A DNA stretch of 64,000 nt from assembly GCF_013113715.1 (NCBI RefSeq), contig NZ_CP053344.1, positions 2,170,001-2,234,000 of the forward strand, given 5' to 3'. This document shows, in pieces, positions 44,586-53,493 of this stretch. This DNA comes from Herbiconiux sp. SALV-R1. GTDB taxonomy: Bacteria > Actinomycetota > Actinomycetes > Actinomycetales > Microbacteriaceae. The position numbers and the translations under genes are program-made. The notes under the pieces are model-generated. The model searched no databases. It was not told the origin of the DNA and worked only from the letters and a program-made list of their open reading frames with translations. Each line of letters begins with the position of its first letter. The first letter of the stretch is position 1.

Positions 44586-45902
44586 GTGGAGACCCTCCCC
44601 GCACAGCTCGCCACCATCACCAACGCGACCCTCGCCGACGGCTCCCTGGTCGACGTCGAGATCGCCGGCGACACGGTCGTCTCGGTCTCCCCGGCCACGC
44701 CCGCCGGTTCGGGCGATCGTCGCCACGACGCTGACGCACCCGGCCCCTCCGGCCTCACCCTCGATCTCAGCGGCTTCCTCCTGCTCACCGCACCCGCCGA
44801 GCCCCACGCCCACCTCGACAAGGCGCTCTCCTGGGATCTCATCGACCCGCCCATGGGCGACCTCGGCCTCGCCATCGAGTCGTGGAAGCGCTACTCGGCC
44901 GGCATGACCGTCGACGACATCGCCGACCGGGCACGCCGCCAGGCGCTCGCGATGCTCTCCAACGGCACCACGGCGATCCGCTGTCACGTCGACATCCTGA
45001 TGGGTGACGAGCCGATGCGCGGCGTGCGTGCCCTAGTGCAGGTGCGCGAGGAGCTGAAAGACCTCGTCGACCTCGAGCTCGCCGCGCTCGCCGGCCCTCA
45101 CGCCGCGACCGAGCACGTGTACGAGGCGCTCGACCTCGGTGTCGACCTGGTCGGCGGCGCACCCCACCTCGCCGACGACCCCGACGCCGACCTCCGGCGC
45201 CTGCTCGCCATCGCCACCCGGCGCGGCATCGGCGTCGACATGCACACCGACGAGAGCCTCGACGGCGCACTCACCCTGCGCACCCTGGCCGCGGTCGTGC
45301 GCGACTGGCCGGCCGAGCGCCCGGTGACCGCCGGGCACTGCGTGCGGCTCGGCACCCTCGAGCGCGCCGAGCTGGCCGAGGTGATCGCCGAGATCGTCGC
45401 CAGCGACATCGGCATCGTGAGCCTCCCCATCACCAACCTCTACCTGCAGGGCTGGGAGCATCCGGTCGCCACCCCGCGCGGTCTCACCGCGGTGCGCGAC
45501 CTGCTCGAGGCCGGAGCCCGGCTCGGCGCCGGCGCCGACAACGTGCGCGACCCCTTCAACCCGGTCGGCCGAAGCGACGCCCTCGAGACGGCATCGCTGC
45601 TCGTCACCGCAGGGCACCTCACGCTCGACGAGGCCTACGCCGCGGTGAGCGACGGGGCCCGCTCGGTGATGAGCCTGCCCGCCGCGGGAGTCGCGGTCGG
45701 CGCGAAGGCGGAGCTGCTCGCCGTGCGGGGCACCACGCTCTCGCAGGTGATCGGCGAGGCCTCGGGCGACCGCTACGTGGTGCACCGCGGCCGGCTCGTC
45801 GCCCACAGCGAGGTCACGCGTCGCATCGCCCTCCCCGACACCCTCACGACGACCGGTCAGCCGACCGTGCCCGCCGCCGAATCCCTTCTCGAAACGAGGT
45901 GA
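44586..45902 (+). CDS. Cytosine deaminase-like amidohydrolase
   Basis: The 438-aa product starts at GTG 44586 after a strong AAGGAGG site. It is of the CodA type: EPHAHLDKALSWDL (HxH metal ligands and the DKA motif), GTTAIRCHVDI, GVDMHTDESLD (metal His and catalytic Glu), TAGHCVRLG (His) and GAGADNVRDPFNPVG (Asp). All catalytic positions are kept. CodA relatives deaminate cytosine, isoguanine, creatinine, 5-methylcytosine or related heterocycles, so the substrate is open. It leads an operon with an ABC importer and three further enzymes (to 51667). Confidence 0.88.
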   Translation: METLPAQLATITNATLADGSLVDVEIAGDTVVSVSPATPAGSGDRRHDADAPGPSGLTLDLSGFLLLTAPAEPHAHLDKALSWDLIDPPMGDLGLAIESWKRYSAGMTVDDIADRARRQALAMLSNGTTAIRCHVDILMGDEPMRGVRALVQVREELKDLVDLELAALAGPHAATEHVYEALDLGVDLVGGAPHLADDPDADLRRLLAIATRRGIGVDMHTDESLDGALTLRTLAAVVRDWPAERPVTAGHCVRLGTLERAELAEVIAEIVASDIGIVSLPITNLYLQGWEHPVATPRGLTAVRDLLEAGARLGAGADNVRDPFNPVGRSDALETASLLVTAGHLTLDEAYAAVSDGARSVMSLPAAGVAVGAKAELLAVRGTTLSQVIGEASGDRYVVHRGRLVAHSEVTRRIALPDTLTTTGQPTVPAAESLLETR

Positions 45903-45910
45903 GAAGCACC

Positions 45911-46684
45911 ATGACCATCGCCCCACCGACAGCCGCGCCTTCCACGAAGACCGACCAGCTGCTGCACTTCGAAGACGTCGCGATGACCTTCCCGAACGGC
46001 ACCACCGCCCTCTCGGGAGTCGACCTCACCGTGAACCGCGGCGAGTTCGTGACGGTCGTCGGGCCCTCCGGATGCGGGAAGTCGACACTGCTGCGCATCG
46101 CCTCCGGTCTCACCCCGGCCACCGAAGGGGTCACCGAGGTCGACACCACCCGCATCGGGTACGTCTTCCAAGACGCCACCCTGCTGCCCTGGCGCGACGT
46201 GCAGTCGAACGTGGAGCTGCTCGCCGAACTGAACGGCATCCCGAAGGCCGCGCGCCGCAAGACCGCCGCCGAGGCGATCGAGCTGGTGGGCCTCAAGGGC
46301 TTCGAGAAGCACCTGCCGAAGACGCTCTCGGGCGGCATGAAGATGCGCACCTCGCTCGCCCGCTCGCTCACGCTCGACCCCGAGCTGTTCCTGTTCGACG
46401 AGCCGTTCGGAGCCCTCGACGAGATCACCCGCGAGCGTCTCAACGACGAGCTCATCAAGCTGTTCACCGAGCAGCAGTTCGCCGGCCTGTTCATCACCCA
46501 CTCGGTCTCCGAGGCCGTCTACCTCTCCACGAAGGTGGTCGTCATGTCGGGTCGCCCCGGCAAGATCGTCGACACCTTCCCCGTCGACTTCCCCTTCCCG
46601 CGCGACCCCGAGATCCGCTTCACCGCGGAGTTCGCCGAGCTCTGCGGCAAGGTCTCCCACGCCCTCCGAGAAGGCCACCACTAG
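45911..46684 (+). CDS. ABC transporter ATP-binding protein, NitT/TauT type
   Basis: The 257-aa product has Walker A VVGPSGCGKSTLLRIASGL, Q-loop YVFQDATLLPWRDV, signature TLSGGMKMRTSLARSLTLDPELFLFDEPFGALDE and H-loop LFITHSVSEAVYL. The GYVFQD.TLLPW and LSGGMKMR forms are typical of importers for nitrate, taurine, thiamine precursors and related small solutes. Start ATG 45911 lies 8 nt after the CodA-like stop, and the permease follows after 13 nt. It powers the importer whose binding protein is at 47671. Confidence 0.9.
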   Translation: MTIAPPTAAPSTKTDQLLHFEDVAMTFPNGTTALSGVDLTVNRGEFVTVVGPSGCGKSTLLRIASGLTPATEGVTEVDTTRIGYVFQDATLLPWRDVQSNVELLAELNGIPKAARRKTAAEAIELVGLKGFEKHLPKTLSGGMKMRTSLARSLTLDPELFLFDEPFGALDEITRERLNDELIKLFTEQQFAGLFITHSVSEAVYLSTKVVVMSGRPGKIVDTFPVDFPFPRDPEIRFTAEFAELCGKVSHALREGHH

Positions 46685-46697
46685 GAGGCATGACAGC

Positions 46698-47549
46698 ATG
46701 ACCACCACCCCTCCGGCTCCGCCGAAGAACCGCACCCTCATGCGGCCCGCCACCGTCACCTCGGGGCGCAAGAAGAGCGCCACCTGGGTGCCGCCCATCC
46801 TCGTCGCCCTGGGCATCATCGCGCTCTGGTACCTGGTGTCGTACGTCTTCCTCGACGAGAAGCGCCGCTTCCTGCTGCCGCCGCCGCACGAGATCTTCAC
46901 CGAGGCGTTCTTCCAGCCCGACGTGTTCGGCGACATCATGATCGCGCTCGGCCGCACCGCCGTCGTCGCGCTGGTCGGCCTCGCCATCGCCATCGTGATC
47001 GGCATCGCCTGGGCGGTGGCGATGTCGCAGGCGCGCTGGATCGAGCGCTCCACCTTCCCCTACGCCGTCATCCTGCAGTGCATCCCGATCCTCGCGCTGG
47101 TGCCCCTCATCGGGTTCTGGTTCGGCTTCGACTACCCGGCGCGCATCATCGTCTGCGTCATGATCGCGCTGTTCCCGATGGTGTCGAACACCCTGTTCGG
47201 GCTGCAGTCGGTCGACAAGGGCCAGCGCGAGCTGTTCCAACTGCAGAAGGCGTCGCGCTGGACGGTGCTCACCAAGCTCGAGTTCCCGGCAGCGCTTCCC
47301 GCGATCTTCGCCGGCATGCGCATCTCGGCGGGCCTCGCGGTGGTCGGCGCGATCGTCGGCGACTACTTCTTCCGTCGCGGTGAGCCGGGCCTCGGCTCGC
47401 TCATCTCGAACTACCAGTCCCGCGTGCAGTCGGCCGAGCTGTTCGCGGCGATCATCACCGCCAGCCTCTTCGGCGTCGTCATCTTCGCCTTCTTCGGCTG
47501 GCTCGGCAAGCGCGTCGTCGGCAAGTGGTACGACTTCAGCGCTAGCTGA
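46698..47549 (+). CDS. ABC transporter permease, NitT/TauT type
   Basis: The 283-aa product has a cytoplasmic N-terminus (residues 1-29) and about six membrane helices. The EAA loop region QLQKASRWTVLTKLEFPAALPAIFAGMRISAGLAVVGAIVGDYF couples to the ATPase. Residues RTAVVALVGLAIAIVIGIAWAVAM and IPILALVPLIGFWFG match the family. It should work as a homodimer with the preceding ATPase. The stop codon lies in a 24-bp tandem repeat. Confidence 0.9.
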   Translation: MTTTPPAPPKNRTLMRPATVTSGRKKSATWVPPILVALGIIALWYLVSYVFLDEKRRFLLPPPHEIFTEAFFQPDVFGDIMIALGRTAVVALVGLAIAIVIGIAWAVAMSQARWIERSTFPYAVILQCIPILALVPLIGFWFGFDYPARIIVCVMIALFPMVSNTLFGLQSVDKGQRELFQLQKASRWTVLTKLEFPAALPAIFAGMRISAGLAVVGAIVGDYFFRRGEPGLGSLISNYQSRVQSAELFAAIITASLFGVVIFAFFGWLGKRVVGKWYDFSAS

Positions 47550-47601
47550 TAATCGGCACGGAGCGCGAGCTGACAATCGGCACCGAGCGCCAGCTGACCC
47601 G
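47544..47601 (+). repeat. 24-bp tandem repeat over the permease stop
   Basis: Two 24-bp units (47544-47567 and 47568-47591) begin AGCTGA and share AATCGGCAC; a third is cut short. The first unit contains the permease stop codon. The remaining gap to 47670 holds only the AAGGAG site of the next gene. Confidence 0.55.
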
Positions 47602-47670
47602 GTCTTTCCACCCGCACCACAGCACCATCCCTTCCGCATCACCCTGCAGCACAGAACCCAAGGAGTAGCC

Positions 47671-48846
47671 ATGCGCAGCACCCGATCCAGGCTCGCCCTC
47701 ACCGTGGGCCTCACCGCGGTCACCGCGGTCGCCCTCACCGCTTGTTCGAGCGGCTCGTCGGCGACCGACTCGACCCCCTCCGCCGACCTCACCATCGGCT
47801 CCACCGACCTCGCCGCCGCCGGCTGCCCGGCGAAGGTCGTCATCCAGACCGACTGGAACCCCGAGGCCGAGCACGGCCACCTCTACCAGATGCTCGGCGA
47901 CGACTACACCGTCGACGCCGCCAACAAGCTCGTCTCGGGTCCGCTCATGTCGAGCGGCGAGTACACCGGCGTCGACGTCGAGATCCGCTCCGGCGGCCCG
48001 GCCATCGGCTTCCAGACCGTGACCAGCCAGATGTACACCGACCCCGACATCCTGCTCGGCTACGTCTCGACCGACGAGTCGATCCAGCTCTCGGCCGAGA
48101 TGCCCACCACCGCCGTGTTCGCCCCGCTCGACATCAGCCCGCTCATGATCATGTGGGACCCGGAGAGCCACCCCGACGCGAAGACCGTGCAGGACATCGT
48201 CGCCGACGGCGCCGTCATCCGCTACTTCGGCGGCTCCGCCTACATGGAGTACCTGATGGCCGCGGGCATCGTGCCCGAGGCCCAGGCCGACGGCTCCTAC
48301 GACGGCACCCCCGCGTCGTTCATCGCCTCGGCCGGCAAGGATGCGCAGCAGGGCTTCGCCTCCGCAGAGCCGTACATCTACGAGAACGAGGTCGACTCGT
48401 GGATGAAGCCGGTCGCCTACCAGCTCATCAACGACACCGGCTACCCCTTCTACATGTCGGCGATGGCGACGCGGTCCGACGACCTCGAGGCCAACAGCGA
48501 GTGCTTCAAGGCGCTCGTGCCCGTGCTGCAGCAGGCCGAGGTCGACTACTTCGCCGACCCGGCGAAGACCAACTCACTCATCCTCGACCTGGTCGACCAA
48601 TTCGACACCGGCTGGGTGTACTCGCAGGGCGTCGCCGACTACTCGGTGAAGACCATGATCGACGAGGGCATCGTCGGCAACGGCGAGAACGACACCCTCG
48701 GCGACTTCGACGAGGCGCGCGTCGCCGAGCTGCTCGAGAAGACCACCCCGGTCTTCACCGACCTCGGCACCGCGCCGGCCGACGGCCTCACCACCGCCGA
48801 CCTCTACACCAACGAGTACATCGACACCTCGATCGGCCTCAAGTAG
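47671..48846 (+). CDS. ABC transporter substrate-binding lipoprotein (NMT1/THI5-like)
   Basis: The 391-aa product has a lipoprotein signal (MRSTRSRLALTVGLTAVTAVALTAC, lipobox LTAC, Cys25) and a Ser/Thr linker. The periplasmic-binding fold starts KVVIQTDWNPEAEHGHLYQMLG. That opening is the pattern of NMT1/THI5-like proteins that bind pyrimidine-type or other small heterocycles for ABC import. GGPAIGFQTVTSQMYTDPDILLGYVSTDE resembles the hinge region. AAGGAG lies 7 nt before the ATG. With the ATPase and permease upstream it completes an importer. The ligand is unknown. Confidence 0.87.
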   Translation: MRSTRSRLALTVGLTAVTAVALTACSSGSSATDSTPSADLTIGSTDLAAAGCPAKVVIQTDWNPEAEHGHLYQMLGDDYTVDAANKLVSGPLMSSGEYTGVDVEIRSGGPAIGFQTVTSQMYTDPDILLGYVSTDESIQLSAEMPTTAVFAPLDISPLMIMWDPESHPDAKTVQDIVADGAVIRYFGGSAYMEYLMAAGIVPEAQADGSYDGTPASFIASAGKDAQQGFASAEPYIYENEVDSWMKPVAYQLINDTGYPFYMSAMATRSDDLEANSECFKALVPVLQQAEVDYFADPAKTNSLILDLVDQFDTGWVYSQGVADYSVKTMIDEGIVGNGENDTLGDFDEARVAELLEKTTPVFTDLGTAPADGLTTADLYTNEYIDTSIGLK

Positions 48847-48960
48847 CACCCGAGGGCGGTCTGCGGCGTGGGCTCTCCCTCGCCGCAGGCCGCCCTGCTC
48901 CGTCTGCACCGCATCCGCACCGCCCGCACCACCCGTTTCGCTTGCAAAGGACCGCCGACC

Positions 48961-50292
48961 ATGACCGCCACCGCCGAACAGATCATCGCCCTCGCCGACG
49001 AGCTCGTCTCCCTCCTCGGCCCGCGAGGCGTCACCACCGAACTGCGCGGGCGCGAGAAGGCCTCGCTCGACGGCGCGAAGATGTCGCCCATCCTGAGCGA
49101 GCAGCTGCCCCTCGGCCTCGCCGACCTCGTCGCCTTTCCGGCGAGCGCCGAGCAGATCGCCGAGACCGTCGCCGCCGCCGTACGCCACGGTGTCGCGGTG
49201 ACCCCGCGGGGCAAGGGCACCGGCAACTACGGGCAGGCCATCCCGATGCAGGGCGGCCTCGTGCTCGACATGTCGAAGGCACGTGCGATCGTCGAGGTGG
49301 GCGACGGCTACCTCACCGCCGAGGCGGGCACCCCCATGATCACCATCGAGCAGGCGGCGCGCGACGCCGGCCAGCAGATCCTCATGTACCCCTCCACCGC
49401 CCAGTCGAGCCTCGGCGGCTTCCTCTCCGGCGGCTCCGGAGGCACCGGCTCGATCAAGCACGGCAGCAACATGAGCGGCGACTACGTGCTCGGCCTCGAC
49501 GTGGTCTACGCCTCCCCCGTGGCCGAGCTCGTGCACGTGGAGGGCGAGGAGGCCCAGCCCTACGTGCACACCTACGGCACCGCGGGCATCATCGCCCGCG
49601 CCACGATCGCTCTCGAGCCCGTTCAGGAGTGGGTCGGGTTCTACGCGAGCTTCCCGGCCTTCGAGAACGCCACCGGCATCATCCGTGAGATCGGCTGGCT
49701 GGAGCCCACCCCGCGGCTCGTCTCGGCCGACCTGCCCACCATCGCCAACGCGCTGCCCGCCGACCCCGCCATCCCGCGCGACCGGGCGTCGCTCCGCGCC
49801 ATCCTCGACCCCTCCACCGTCGCTGCGGCCACCGCCCTCGTCGAGGGCGCGGGCGGTCGCGTCGAAGAGGTGCGCGAGGGGCCGCAGGCCACCGTCAAGA
49901 TCTCGATGCTGAGCTACAACCACCCCATCGAGTGGCTGCAGAAGTCGTCGCCGGAGACCTACTTCCACGTCGAGGTCTCGGGAGCCGCGCTCGTGGAGCG
50001 GCTCGACGAGGTGCATCAGGCCTACCCGGGAGCGATGCTGCACATCGAGGCGCAGCGCGACCACCCCATCGGCATGTTGGCCGCGCCCTACGTGAGCGCC
50101 GAGGAGGTGTACGCCGGCTTCGACCGGCTCACCGCCATCGACGTCGGCTACCACAGCCCGCACCAGTGGTTCGTCGACTGGAACGTCGAGCGCACCCGTG
50201 AACTCGCCGGCACCACCGACCCCGACGGGCTCCTCAACCCGGGGAAGCTTCCGGCACCCGGCACCCTCACCACCGCCGGCAAGAAGGCGTGA
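48961..50292 (+). CDS. FAD-linked oxidase (PCMH-type FAD domain)
   Basis: The 443-aa product has a PCMH FAD-binding domain (about residues 40-225): the pyrophosphate-binding stretch VAVTPRGKGTGNYGQAIPMQGGLVLDMS, then LMYPSTAQSSLGGFLSGGSGGTGSIKHG. A C-terminal substrate domain ends DWNVERTRELAGTTDPDGLLNPGKLPAP, the usual ending of glycolate/lactate/alcohol oxidase relatives. It probably oxidises an alcohol, hydroxy-acid or amine intermediate of the operon's substrate. No His-flavin linkage motif was seen. Its stop is followed directly by the creatininase gene. Confidence 0.87.
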   Translation: MTATAEQIIALADELVSLLGPRGVTTELRGREKASLDGAKMSPILSEQLPLGLADLVAFPASAEQIAETVAAAVRHGVAVTPRGKGTGNYGQAIPMQGGLVLDMSKARAIVEVGDGYLTAEAGTPMITIEQAARDAGQQILMYPSTAQSSLGGFLSGGSGGTGSIKHGSNMSGDYVLGLDVVYASPVAELVHVEGEEAQPYVHTYGTAGIIARATIALEPVQEWVGFYASFPAFENATGIIREIGWLEPTPRLVSADLPTIANALPADPAIPRDRASLRAILDPSTVAAATALVEGAGGRVEEVREGPQATVKISMLSYNHPIEWLQKSSPETYFHVEVSGAALVERLDEVHQAYPGAMLHIEAQRDHPIGMLAAPYVSAEEVYAGFDRLTAIDVGYHSPHQWFVDWNVERTRELAGTTDPDGLLNPGKLPAPGTLTTAGKKA

Positions 50293-50297
50293 CCACC

Positions 50298-51098
50298 ATG
50301 ACGACCACCCGCAAGCTCGCCGAGCTCTCCGGCAATGCCGCGGCCGCGGCCCTCAGCCCGATTTCCGTCATCGTGCTGCCCACCGGGGCGATCGAGTACC
50401 ACGGGCCGCACCTGCCGCTCCTGACCGACTACCTCATCGCCGACAGCGTCGCGAACGCGGCTGTCGATGCGGCTGCCGCGCAGGGCCTCGACGTGTGGAT
50501 CCTCCCCACGATCGCCTACACGAAGTCCGACGAGCACCACTGGGCCCCCGGCACGATGTGGATCAGCTGGGACACCCTCATGCAGACCGTCGTCGAGCTC
50601 GGCAACTCGATCGCCGCCACACCGGCGAAGAAGCTCGTGTTCTTCAACGGCCACGGCGGCAACCTCGCCCTGCTGCAGGTGGCCTGCCGGGAGCTGCGCC
50701 GCCGCTTCGGGCTGCAGACCTTCCTCATGGGCGCCACCGTGCCGCCCGGCGACCACGACGGCCCCGAAGAACTCGGGCTCGGCATCCACGCCGGCCACGC
50801 CGAGACCTCGCTCGTGCAGCACCTGCGCCCCGAGCTGGTCGACCTCGCGGTCGCCGAACCGAGCGTTCCCGCCCACCTCGCCGAGTACGAGCACATCGGC
50901 TTCCGCAAGCGGGTGACCTTCGGCTGGCTATCGAACGACTTCGCCACGAACGGCACGCTCGGCGACCCGACCGGCGCGAACGCCGCCTACGGCGAGCAGC
51001 TGTTCGACGCATCGGTGACGGATGCGGTGGCCGCCTTCGCCGAGATCGCCCGCTTCGACGCGGCCGGCGGGGCGACGCCTGCCGAGGCCGCCTCGTGA
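50298..51098 (+). CDS. Creatininase-family amidohydrolase
   Basis: The 266-aa product belongs to the creatininase (amidase/deformylase) fold. Metal-binding segments are visible: VIVLPTGAIEYHGPHLPLLTD (Glu, His and Asp), KKLVFFNGHGGNLALLQ (the NGHGGN signature) and GLGIHAGHAETSLVQHL (HAGHAET, metal Glu). Family members open cyclic amides such as creatinine or remove formyl groups from pyrimidine-type intermediates. ATG 50298 is preferred because GAAGG lies 10 nt upstream; the GTG at 50289 overlapping the previous stop is the alternative. The next start overlaps by 4 nt. Confidence 0.88.
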   Translation: MTTTRKLAELSGNAAAAALSPISVIVLPTGAIEYHGPHLPLLTDYLIADSVANAAVDAAAAQGLDVWILPTIAYTKSDEHHWAPGTMWISWDTLMQTVVELGNSIAATPAKKLVFFNGHGGNLALLQVACRELRRRFGLQTFLMGATVPPGDHDGPEELGLGIHAGHAETSLVQHLRPELVDLAVAEPSVPAHLAEYEHIGFRKRVTFGWLSNDFATNGTLGDPTGANAAYGEQLFDASVTDAVAAFAEIARFDAAGGATPAEAAS

Positions 51099-51667
51099 GC
51101 CGACCGGGCGCGGCCGAGGCGCTCCTCGCGGAGTGGCTTCCCGCCAACGACGACCCGGTGCGACCGCTGATGACGCTCGGCACCGTCGACTCGTCGGGCT
51201 ACCCGGATGCGCGGTCGGTGCTGCTGTCGGAGTACGACGACGAGGGCTTCTACTTTCACACCGACTCGCGCTCGCGGAAGGTCGCCGAGGTGACGGCGAA
51301 CCCGCGGGCGGTGCTGACGCTGGTATGGCCCGGCCGCCAACTGGTGGTGCAGGGCGACGTGAGCCCCGCATCCGCCGACGAGCTCGACCGGGCCTACGCC
51401 CACCGCTCGCGCTATCTGCAGCTGCTGGCCTGGCTCAACACACCCGAGCTTGCCGCGCTCGACCAGGAGGAACGCCTCGCGCGGTGGGCGGAGTTCGCGG
51501 CCGAGCACCCGGAGGGCACGCTGAGCGCGCCCGAGACGTGGGCGGGCTTCGTGGTGAAGCCCGTGCGGCTCACCTTCTGGCACGGCGACCCCGACACCGC
51601 GTCACGGCGCGTGGAGTTCGCGCTCTCCGCCTCCGGGGAGTGGACGGAGACGATCCTCCCCGGCTGA
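51095..51667 (+). CDS. Pyridoxamine 5'-phosphate oxidase-family flavoprotein
   Basis: The 190-aa product starts at GTG 51095 (GTGA overlap). It resembles PdxH: RPLMTLGTVDSSGYPDARSVLLSEYDDEGFYFHTDSRSRKVAEVTANPRAVLTLVWP contains the FMN-binding Arg and Lys positions, and the C-terminus WAGFVVKPVRLTFWHGDPDTASRRVEF matches the substrate lid region. True PdxH is about 210 aa, and this copy sits in a catabolic operon. It may therefore be an FMN enzyme acting on the operon's intermediate, not the vitamin B6 enzyme; that is inference. Last gene of the operon. Confidence 0.82.
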   Translation: MSRPGAAEALLAEWLPANDDPVRPLMTLGTVDSSGYPDARSVLLSEYDDEGFYFHTDSRSRKVAEVTANPRAVLTLVWPGRQLVVQGDVSPASADELDRAYAHRSRYLQLLAWLNTPELAALDQEERLARWAEFAAEHPEGTLSAPETWAGFVVKPVRLTFWHGDPDTASRRVEFALSASGEWTETILPG

Positions 51668-51771
51668 GGCACCGCCACCTCAGCGCGCGGCAACGTCCCC
51701 GCGCCGGGCATCCCACTCACGTCGGGGCACGCGCCCACCGCGCAGCGCCGCGCCGCCGCCCGCACCCCACC

Positions 51772-53493
51772 TCAGCGCGCCGCGGCGGCCTTCGCGGCGG
51801 CGGCGATCGCATCCGTCAGCACGGTCAGCAGGCGCGGCGAGTCAAGCTTCGGCAGCACCACTTCCACCAGCACGGCCTTGTCGTCGGCGGAGTGAGCGAG
51901 CGAGAGGGCGTCGGCCAGCTCGTCTTCGGTGCGGGCCGTCGTGGTGAGCACCCGGTCGCCTGCCCCGAGCGCGGCGGGGATGAGCGTCCAGTCCCACGGC
52001 GTGATGTCTTGGTAGACGGCCGAGGGGCTCTGGATCTTGCGCTCCACCGTGTACCCGTCGTTGTTGAGCAGGAAGATCACCGGTGTGAAGCCGCGGTGCA
52101 GGATGGTGGCGAGCTCCTGCACGGTGAGCTGCGCCGCACCGTCGCCCACGAACAGCACGGCCCGGTGGCCGGGAGCGGCGACGCAGGCGCCGAGCGTCGC
52201 CGGCACCGTGTAGCCGATGGCCGACCACACCGGCTGCCCGAGCAGCGCCGAATCGTCGGGCAGCACCAGGTCGAGCGCGCCGTAGAAGGAGGTGCCGGCG
52301 TCGGCGATGACCGTCGTGCCCGGCCGCAGCCAGTTCTGCACCGCACCCCAGAAGTACTCCTGGCTGAGCGCCTTGCCCGGCACCGGTGCGTCGGCGTCGG
52401 GAACCGGCGGGTGCCCGACCGGCACCACGGCGGGCCGCTCAGACCGGCCCAGCACCTCGTGCAGCGCCGCCAGCGAGTCGGTGAGCCGCACGCCGTAGAA
52501 GGTGGTGTCGGCGATGCGGGCCGAGGTGAGACCGAGCTCGACGGCCTGTTGCTCGTCGAAGCGCTGCGTGAAGAACCCGGTGAGGAAGTCGCTCATCACG
52601 GTGCCGGCGAGCACGAGCAGCGGGGCCTGGTCGACAGCGTCGCGTGCCTCCTCGATACGCGTGAAGGCACCCATGTAGGTGCCGAGCGAGGCGGGGTGCG
52701 ACTCGTCGAGCACCGCCTTCGACATGTTCTGCGACGCCACGTACACCCCGTCGTGGTCGGCGATGCTGCGGATGAGCGGCTCCTGCGAGGTGCGGTGCAC
52801 CTGCGGGCCGACGAGCAGCGTCACGCGCGGATGCTCGGCGACCGCCTCCTCGAGGGCTGCGGTGAAGCGGGCGAGCTCCCCCGCATCCGATGTCGCTGCC
52901 ACGAGGGGTGACCGCAGATTGGCCGAGGGCACCGGGGCGACGGCGACGTCGGCGGGGATGCCGAGGTACACCGGCTTCGACTCGCGGAGGGCCGTCATGA
53001 GCGCGGCGTCGATGTCGCGCGTGGCGGTGGCTGCCTTGACGATGGTGGCGGATGCGGTGACCTCGCGATAGGCGCGGAAGAAGTGGTCGTAGTCGCCGTC
53101 GATGAGGGTGTGGTGGAGGTGGAGGCCCGCGGCACGCGCGGTGGTGGACGGCATGCCCGTGATCTTCACGACGGGCACGTCTTCGGAGAAACTGCCGGCC
53201 ACGCCATTGATGGCCGAGAGCTCACCCACCCCGAAGGTGGTGACGAGGGCGCCGATGCCGCGGCGAAGGCGGGCGTAGCCGTCGGCGGCATACGCGGCGT
53301 TCAGCTCGTTCGTGGAGCCCACCCAGGTGAACCCGTCGACCGTCACCATCTGATCGAGGAGGCTCAGGTTGAAGTCGCCGGGCAGGCCGAACACGTGGTC
53401 GGCGCCCAGCTGCACGAGGCGGGTGGCGAGGTACTGGCCGACTGTGACGACCGCGGGGTGGGAGCTTGTTCCGGATTGTGTCTGGTCACTCAT
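51772..53493 (-). CDS. Thiamine diphosphate-dependent 2-oxoacid decarboxylase (indolepyruvate/pyruvate decarboxylase family)
   Basis: The 573-aa product has the three-domain ThDP decarboxylase layout. The N-terminal PYR domain (VGQYLATRLVQLGADHVFGLPGDFNLSLLDQ, catalytic Glu in GSTNELNAAYAADGYAR) carries the HH pair at LHLHHTLIDGD, typical of pyruvate/indolepyruvate decarboxylases. The C-terminal PP domain has the ThDP motif GDGAAQLTVQELATILHRGFTPVIFLLNNDGYTVE. Candidate products are phenyl- or indole-acetaldehyde or branched aldehydes. Its ATG overlaps the stop of the MTHFR-like gene by 4 nt (ATGA). A role in indole-3-acetate formation is possible but unproven. Confidence 0.87.
   Translation of the reverse strand: MSDQTQSGTSSHPAVVTVGQYLATRLVQLGADHVFGLPGDFNLSLLDQMVTVDGFTWVGSTNELNAAYAADGYARLRRGIGALVTTFGVGELSAINGVAGSFSEDVPVVKITGMPSTTARAAGLHLHHTLIDGDYDHFFRAYREVTASATIVKAATATRDIDAALMTALRESKPVYLGIPADVAVAPVPSANLRSPLVAATSDAGELARFTAALEEAVAEHPRVTLLVGPQVHRTSQEPLIRSIADHDGVYVASQNMSKAVLDESHPASLGTYMGAFTRIEEARDAVDQAPLLVLAGTVMSDFLTGFFTQRFDEQQAVELGLTSARIADTTFYGVRLTDSLAALHEVLGRSERPAVVPVGHPPVPDADAPVPGKALSQEYFWGAVQNWLRPGTTVIADAGTSFYGALDLVLPDDSALLGQPVWSAIGYTVPATLGACVAAPGHRAVLFVGDGAAQLTVQELATILHRGFTPVIFLLNNDGYTVERKIQSPSAVYQDITPWDWTLIPAALGAGDRVLTTTARTEDELADALSLAHSADDKAVLVEVVLPKLDSPRLLTVLTDAIAAAAKAAAAR

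Noticed and set aside
51095-51667. Genuine pyridoxamine 5'-phosphate oxidase PdxH
   Set aside because: The fold matches, but the length is short and the context is a catabolic operon, so only the family-level call is kept.
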